Shown here in pieces: positions 60,763-64,000 of a stretch of 64,000 nucleotides of DNA. The stretch is from Centipeda flueggei ATCC 43531 (GTDB lineage Bacteria > Bacillota > Negativicutes > Selenomonadales > Selenomonadaceae), in the NCBI RefSeq assembly GCF_000160695.1, contig NZ_GG694008.1, positions 304,902 to 368,901 on the forward strand, read 5' to 3'. The translations under genes were made by a program, and so were the position numbers. Under the pieces are notes generated by a model. It had not been told where the DNA came from. It saw nothing but the letters and a program-made list of their open reading frames with translations, and searched no databases. Numbering within the stretch: the stretch's first letter is position 1; each line of letters opens with the position of its first letter.

Positions 60763-62781
60763 CTATTTTTCTACCTTCAATGCCGCGTGGATCACATTCT
60801 CGATCACATACGGTGCATAGAACTTCTCTCTCTTATCCTTCTTCGGGTCGCCAAGCAATGTCACATGCTTCGGCTCCTCACGCGCTGCCGCGCGCGCCGA
60901 TGCTTCCGCCGCCGCACGCATCCGTTTCTTCATTTCCTTCTCCGAAGATGGTGCAGAGGCAGCTCCGGGCGCGATAATGATCTCGTTGTTCTGTCCCTGG
61001 TCGGCAAGCTCACGCAGCTTATCTGCCGTCGACTTGAACTTCTCCTCGTCGTCAGGGATCTCGAGGCCCGCCTGCGCGAGGAGCGCCAGCGGATTCACAG
61101 GAACAAAGCCGCCGCCGCGGATATCGAGGTTCAGCGGCCCCACCGGCTGCGCCTTCGGCACGCGATAGGGGATCGACAACGTCTCCTCCGGCTTGCGGTA
61201 GGGGCGGATCTTCGTCTTGAACATCACCGTTTCCCCTGGTTTTACCACTGTCTTATCCGGTGTTGCCGAAATGAGGACTGCCGTCTGACGTCCGCCCGTG
61301 AGCTCCACATCCACATCCAAATCGAGGATGTCGGACTCCTCCTGCGGATTGGTCACAATCGTATTCATCGCCTGCAGCAGTTCCGTCACGGCGACCTGAC
61401 CGACATCCGCTGCACTGTAGTACATATTGCGCCGCTCAAAACGTCCGCCTTCATAGGCATTTGTACGGATCGCGAAGCGGATACGCGCCGTGCTGCCGGC
61501 AAGGGAGTCCGACACACGGCTCATCGCCGCATAGGCAATGCTGCCGGAGAGTACGGGGAGGAAGTCCTCATCGTAAGCAATCTGTGCACCGAATGTCTCC
61601 TCCGTGCCGAGCGTATCGTCCTTCACATGAATACGTACGGGAACCGCTGTGGGGAACGTCCCAAGAATCCCCGCAATGCCCGTCTCACGATCCTGATTGA
61701 TGCGTCCGATCACACTGCCGATGTTCGCGATCTTCACGCCGTTGCTCTGTCCTGCGATCGTACCGACCACATCGGCATCCGTCATGAAGTAGTTGACGTT
61801 TCCCTTGTGCATAAAGGAGTGCCCAAACGCCAGCACCTTCTTGCCGTCGACTGCCGTCACCGTTCCCGTAGCGCCGATGCTGAAATCCCCATAGACGAGC
61901 GCGACACCAACCGGCTGCCCGCCCGTGAGCGCTGCATCATAGCGCGTGGGAAGCGGTGCATTGCCGCCTACCGTGCCCAGCGGAAAGAACGTACTGCCGG
62001 AGGGCATATTCTCCCGCAGATAGCGCAGCCCCTCTGAGCCAAACCCACTTGTGAAGAAGGTTGACTTCTCCTCCATGTGCTGCGTTTTCCTCTCCTTTTG
62101 GGCCGTTGTGTCATCTGCCGCAGAAGCATCTGTCGTCTCCGCTGATTTTTCTCGAGACGTATCGGCATCCGCCGCAGGAGGCTCTTCGGCCTTCTGTTCA
62201 CCGCGCAGGGCAGCGAGTGTATCGCGCCACTCTGCCTCACGCTCAGCATGCGTCATCTTTCGGACTTTTTTCTCGCGCTCACGCAGTTCATCCTTTTCCT
62301 TTGCCTTCTTGCGCTCCTCGACAGCGCGTACCACGTCCACCGTATCGATACGCGTCTTATTCTTCGTGTCCGGCATCGTCCAGAGTGGTATCATATCCTC
62401 AATCGGCGTAATGAAAAAGGTATATGGACTGAGATCTTTCAACCCCGCTGCGAGTGCCCCCACGAGGCGGCCGTCCACATAGACCGGACTGCCGCTCATC
62501 CCTTGGAGCACCCCGCCCACATGCTCAATAAAATTGCCGCTCGTCCGCGCCATAATCATCCGCTGAGAGCCTTTTCCGCCCTCCATCTGACCGATGATCT
62601 CCACAGGGAACGACCGCACCTCCCCCGTCATATCGAGCACGGTATACGCCGTCCCCTGCATCCCATCCGTCACCTCCGTGTACGGGAGAATCGGCGGCAT
62701 CGCAAAAGAGTACGGCGTGCAGCATTGTACCGCCAATGCCAAAAGTGATGCTGCCGCAAGGCGCTTCCAGTTATATCGCAA
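60763..62781 (-). CDS. SpoIVB-type S55 peptidase domain protein with a charged insert
   Basis: An exported protein of 672 residues. A signal peptide (1-27) is followed by the S55 region: YTEVTDGMQGTAYTVL, then H87 in NFIEHVGG, GMSGSPVYVDGRLVGAL (94-110), and later AFGHSFMHKGNVNYFMTDAD (H321). The Ser motif comes before the GHS motif, the reverse of B. subtilis SpoIVB; this layout is seen in many non-sporulating bacteria. Residues about 150-240 are a highly charged coiled-coil insert. A C-terminal part (about 400-672) looks like beta-sandwich repeats plus a charged tail. TTG is the start, with GAGGTGA 5 nt upstream. Its target is unknown. Confidence 0.8.
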   Translation of the reverse strand: MRYNWKRLAAASLLALAVQCCTPYSFAMPPILPYTEVTDGMQGTAYTVLDMTGEVRSFPVEIIGQMEGGKGSQRMIMARTSGNFIEHVGGVLQGMSGSPVYVDGRLVGALAAGLKDLSPYTFFITPIEDMIPLWTMPDTKNKTRIDTVDVVRAVEERKKAKEKDELREREKKVRKMTHAEREAEWRDTLAALRGEQKAEEPPAADADTSREKSAETTDASAADDTTAQKERKTQHMEEKSTFFTSGFGSEGLRYLRENMPSGSTFFPLGTVGGNAPLPTRYDAALTGGQPVGVALVYGDFSIGATGTVTAVDGKKVLAFGHSFMHKGNVNYFMTDADVVGTIAGQSNGVKIANIGSVIGRINQDRETGIAGILGTFPTAVPVRIHVKDDTLGTEETFGAQIAYDEDFLPVLSGSIAYAAMSRVSDSLAGSTARIRFAIRTNAYEGGRFERRNMYYSAADVGQVAVTELLQAMNTIVTNPQEESDILDLDVDVELTGGRQTAVLISATPDKTVVKPGETVMFKTKIRPYRKPEETLSIPYRVPKAQPVGPLNLDIRGGGFVPVNPLALLAQAGLEIPDDEEKFKSTADKLRELADQGQNNEIIIAPGAASAPSSEKEMKKRMRAAAEASARAAAREEPKHVTLLGDPKKDKREKFYAPYVIENVIHAALKVEK

Positions 62782-63237
62782 AATGTCACCTCAAAAAATA
62801 TATTACAACAGAGTTTATCTGCTCTATTGTAGCACACACACAAAGATTTCGCCAGTTTTTTCGCTGGCTCCGCCGCCGTCAGTCGCGCCGGCTGCACCTC
62901 TCACAGCGCAAAGCCTCTTGACGGCGGCACTGCGTTTATCAGCGCCGCCCCCAAGCATCAGGACCAGGCCCGCTCCCAACGGAAGGAGCAGTGGTATGCT
63001 GAAACGTCAAGAGCGATGTGCAGCCGACCGTTCCCGAGATCAACAGAGGGCATCTTATGCAGAAGAGCTCCAATCGTCTGCCCCGTGTAGTGAGCCTTGG
63101 AGATACGTGCCGCCGTTTCACGATGCTCCATCTCCAGCACTTTCCCTGTCGAGTTCTCCGCCAAAGGGCTTCCAACGCGCAAAACCGATGCCGTAGGGCA
63201 TGGGGATGGAACACAATCCAAAAGCTTGATGAAAACA
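62782..63237. other. Non-coding or decayed interval upstream of the S55 peptidase gene
   Basis: About 455 nt with several short open frames on both strands (for example 62958-63221, minus) that lack ribosome sites and recognisable domains. It may be a decayed gene. No tRNA or named ncRNA was recognised. Confidence 0.4.
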
Positions 63238-63271
63238 GGGCGGCGCTGCGAAACATTTCACAGCGCCGCCC
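63238..63271. terminator. Terminator of the MFS transporter gene
   Basis: An 11-bp stem GGGCGGCGCTG (63238-63248) with its complement (63261-63271) and a 12-nt loop, 28 nt past the transporter stop, with TGTTTTC on the minus-strand side and TTGTTTATTT on the other. Confidence 0.85.
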
Positions 63272-63298
63272 CTTGTTTATTTATGAGCAGACCAAAGA

Positions 63299-64000
63299 TC
63301 ACGTCTCTCCGAGTGCGTGCTCCAACTCTTCAAGCGTCTGCTGTTTGCTCTCACGTCCGAGAAGAATAACAGTTCCCGCAATGACGGCAAAGACCGCCGC
63401 GAACATCATAAAAATGCCGCTCATCGGAAATGCATTGGCGAGCATCACGCCGACGAGCATCGGCGCAATCATACCGCCGATACGGCCGAATCCTGCCGCC
63501 CAGCCGCTGCCAAGCGCGCGCATCGCCGTCGGGTACTGCTCGGGTGTATAGGTATAGATGACGCCCCACGCGCCGAGATTGAAGAAGCTCATCGCCGCGC
63601 CCCAGCCAAGGAGGGCAGTGACATCACCTGCATTGCCGAAGAAATAGCTGCATACGCCGCTGAGAAGGAGGAAGAGCCCGAGCGTATAGCGGCGGCCGAT
63701 CACATCCACGAGGTAGGCCGCCGCATAGTAGCCCGGCAGCTGAGCGACCGTCATAATGAGGACATACTCGAACGTCTTGACAATGGCAAAGCCCTGCGCA
63801 TAGACCATCGACGGCAGCCACATAAAGATGCCGTAGTAACTGAACACAATACCGAACCATGCGAGCCAGAGCATCACCGTGCGGCGGCGCATTCCCTTCG
63901 CCCAGAGCGCAGAAAATCCCGGTGTCTCCACCTGCTCCGCCTGCATACGGTGCGGGGCAAGCTGATCGAGGAAGGGACGCTCCGGCATATGGAGCTGGCG
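63299..64000 (-). CDS. MFS transporter, C-terminal half (cut by the window edge)
   Basis: An open frame of 233 codons that runs off the right end, so the N-terminus is missing. It covers about six membrane segments of the C-terminal half of a major facilitator. TPEQYPTAMRALGSGWAAGFGRIGG, near residue 150 of the visible part, is the helix 10-11 motif of the sugar/organic-acid (NiaP-, SV2- or AAHS-like) subgroup. The substrate cannot be told from this half. Confidence 0.88.
   Translation of the reverse strand, partial: RQLHMPERPFLDQLAPHRMQAEQVETPGFSALWAKGMRRRTVMLWLAWFGIVFSYYGIFMWLPSMVYAQGFAIVKTFEYVLIMTVAQLPGYYAAAYLVDVIGRRYTLGLFLLLSGVCSYFFGNAGDVTALLGWGAAMSFFNLGAWGVIYTYTPEQYPTAMRALGSGWAAGFGRIGGMIAPMLVGVMLANAFPMSGIFMMFAAVFAVIAGTVILLGRESKQQTLEELEHALGET

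Noticed and set aside
62958-63221. A small gene upstream of the S55 peptidase
   Set aside because: No ribosome site, no recognised domain, and competing frames on both strands; left as a possible remnant.

Overview
The window is about 60% GC and reads as a chromosomal segment of a diderm (outer-membrane-bearing) Firmicute of the Negativicutes, most like an oral Selenomonas. The evidence is the mix of outer-membrane machinery (two-partner secretion, Mla lipid transport with a barrel-fused MlaD, a PagL-like lipid A deacylase) with Firmicute traits (SCIFF peptide and maturase, SpoIVB-type S55 peptidase, PASTA-containing penicillin-binding protein) and a flagellin with a textbook sigma-28 promoter. 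No rRNA, prophage, insertion sequence or CRISPR array was seen. The species call is inference.

Layout. 0-15.6 kb: a TpsB outer-membrane transporter, a small tyrosine phosphatase on the opposite strand, a 3815-residue TpsA exoprotein built from 25 YDG-type repeats, and flagellin. 15.7-22 kb: a BrnT/BrnA toxin-antitoxin remnant, then an operon-like run serS-ubiX-pagL-like-rnhA-mlaE-mlaF-mlaD that is mostly envelope lipid biology. 22-29.3 kb: mutY, an anaerobic heme-degradation pair (HutW-type radical SAM enzyme plus flavodoxin) behind a perfect palindrome, a secreted cysteine-rich peptide, a two-domain methyltransferase, a lipoprotein pair and a cupin. 29.4-37.3 kb: a sulfur-type locus with a polar amino acid ABC transporter, a UroD-family methyltransferase, two PLP enzymes of cysteine/methionine metabolism and cysK, whose promoters share TATGTTT motifs. 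37.3-39.4 kb: a division-type transpeptidase.

39.5-55 kb is the metabolic core. A single-direction, 12-kb run moeA2-moeA-moaA-MOSC/mogA-mobA/mobB-fdhD-fdnG-fdhE-fdnH-fdnI makes a membrane-bound formate dehydrogenase and most of its molybdenum cofactor pathway. A divergent moaC-modA-modB-modC run supplies molybdate and the first committed cofactor step. Formate oxidised outside the membrane would feed electrons through FdnH and the b-type cytochrome FdnI. The catalytic subunit carries cysteine rather than selenocysteine.

55-64 kb: an ABC exporter-like trio with a DUF4418 protein, tRNA-Gln(CTG), the SCIFF ranthipeptide and its radical SAM maturase, murA, an S55 peptidase and a truncated MFS transporter.

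The most unusual observations are: a family of about 60-70-nt palindromic intergenic elements whose stems show compensatory base changes between copies; a three-unit higher-order period inside the giant adhesin; the barrel-fused MlaD; an FdhD without its CxxC motif; and a BrnT-BrnA deletion chimera. All functional statements are from reading motifs and context. No database search was run.
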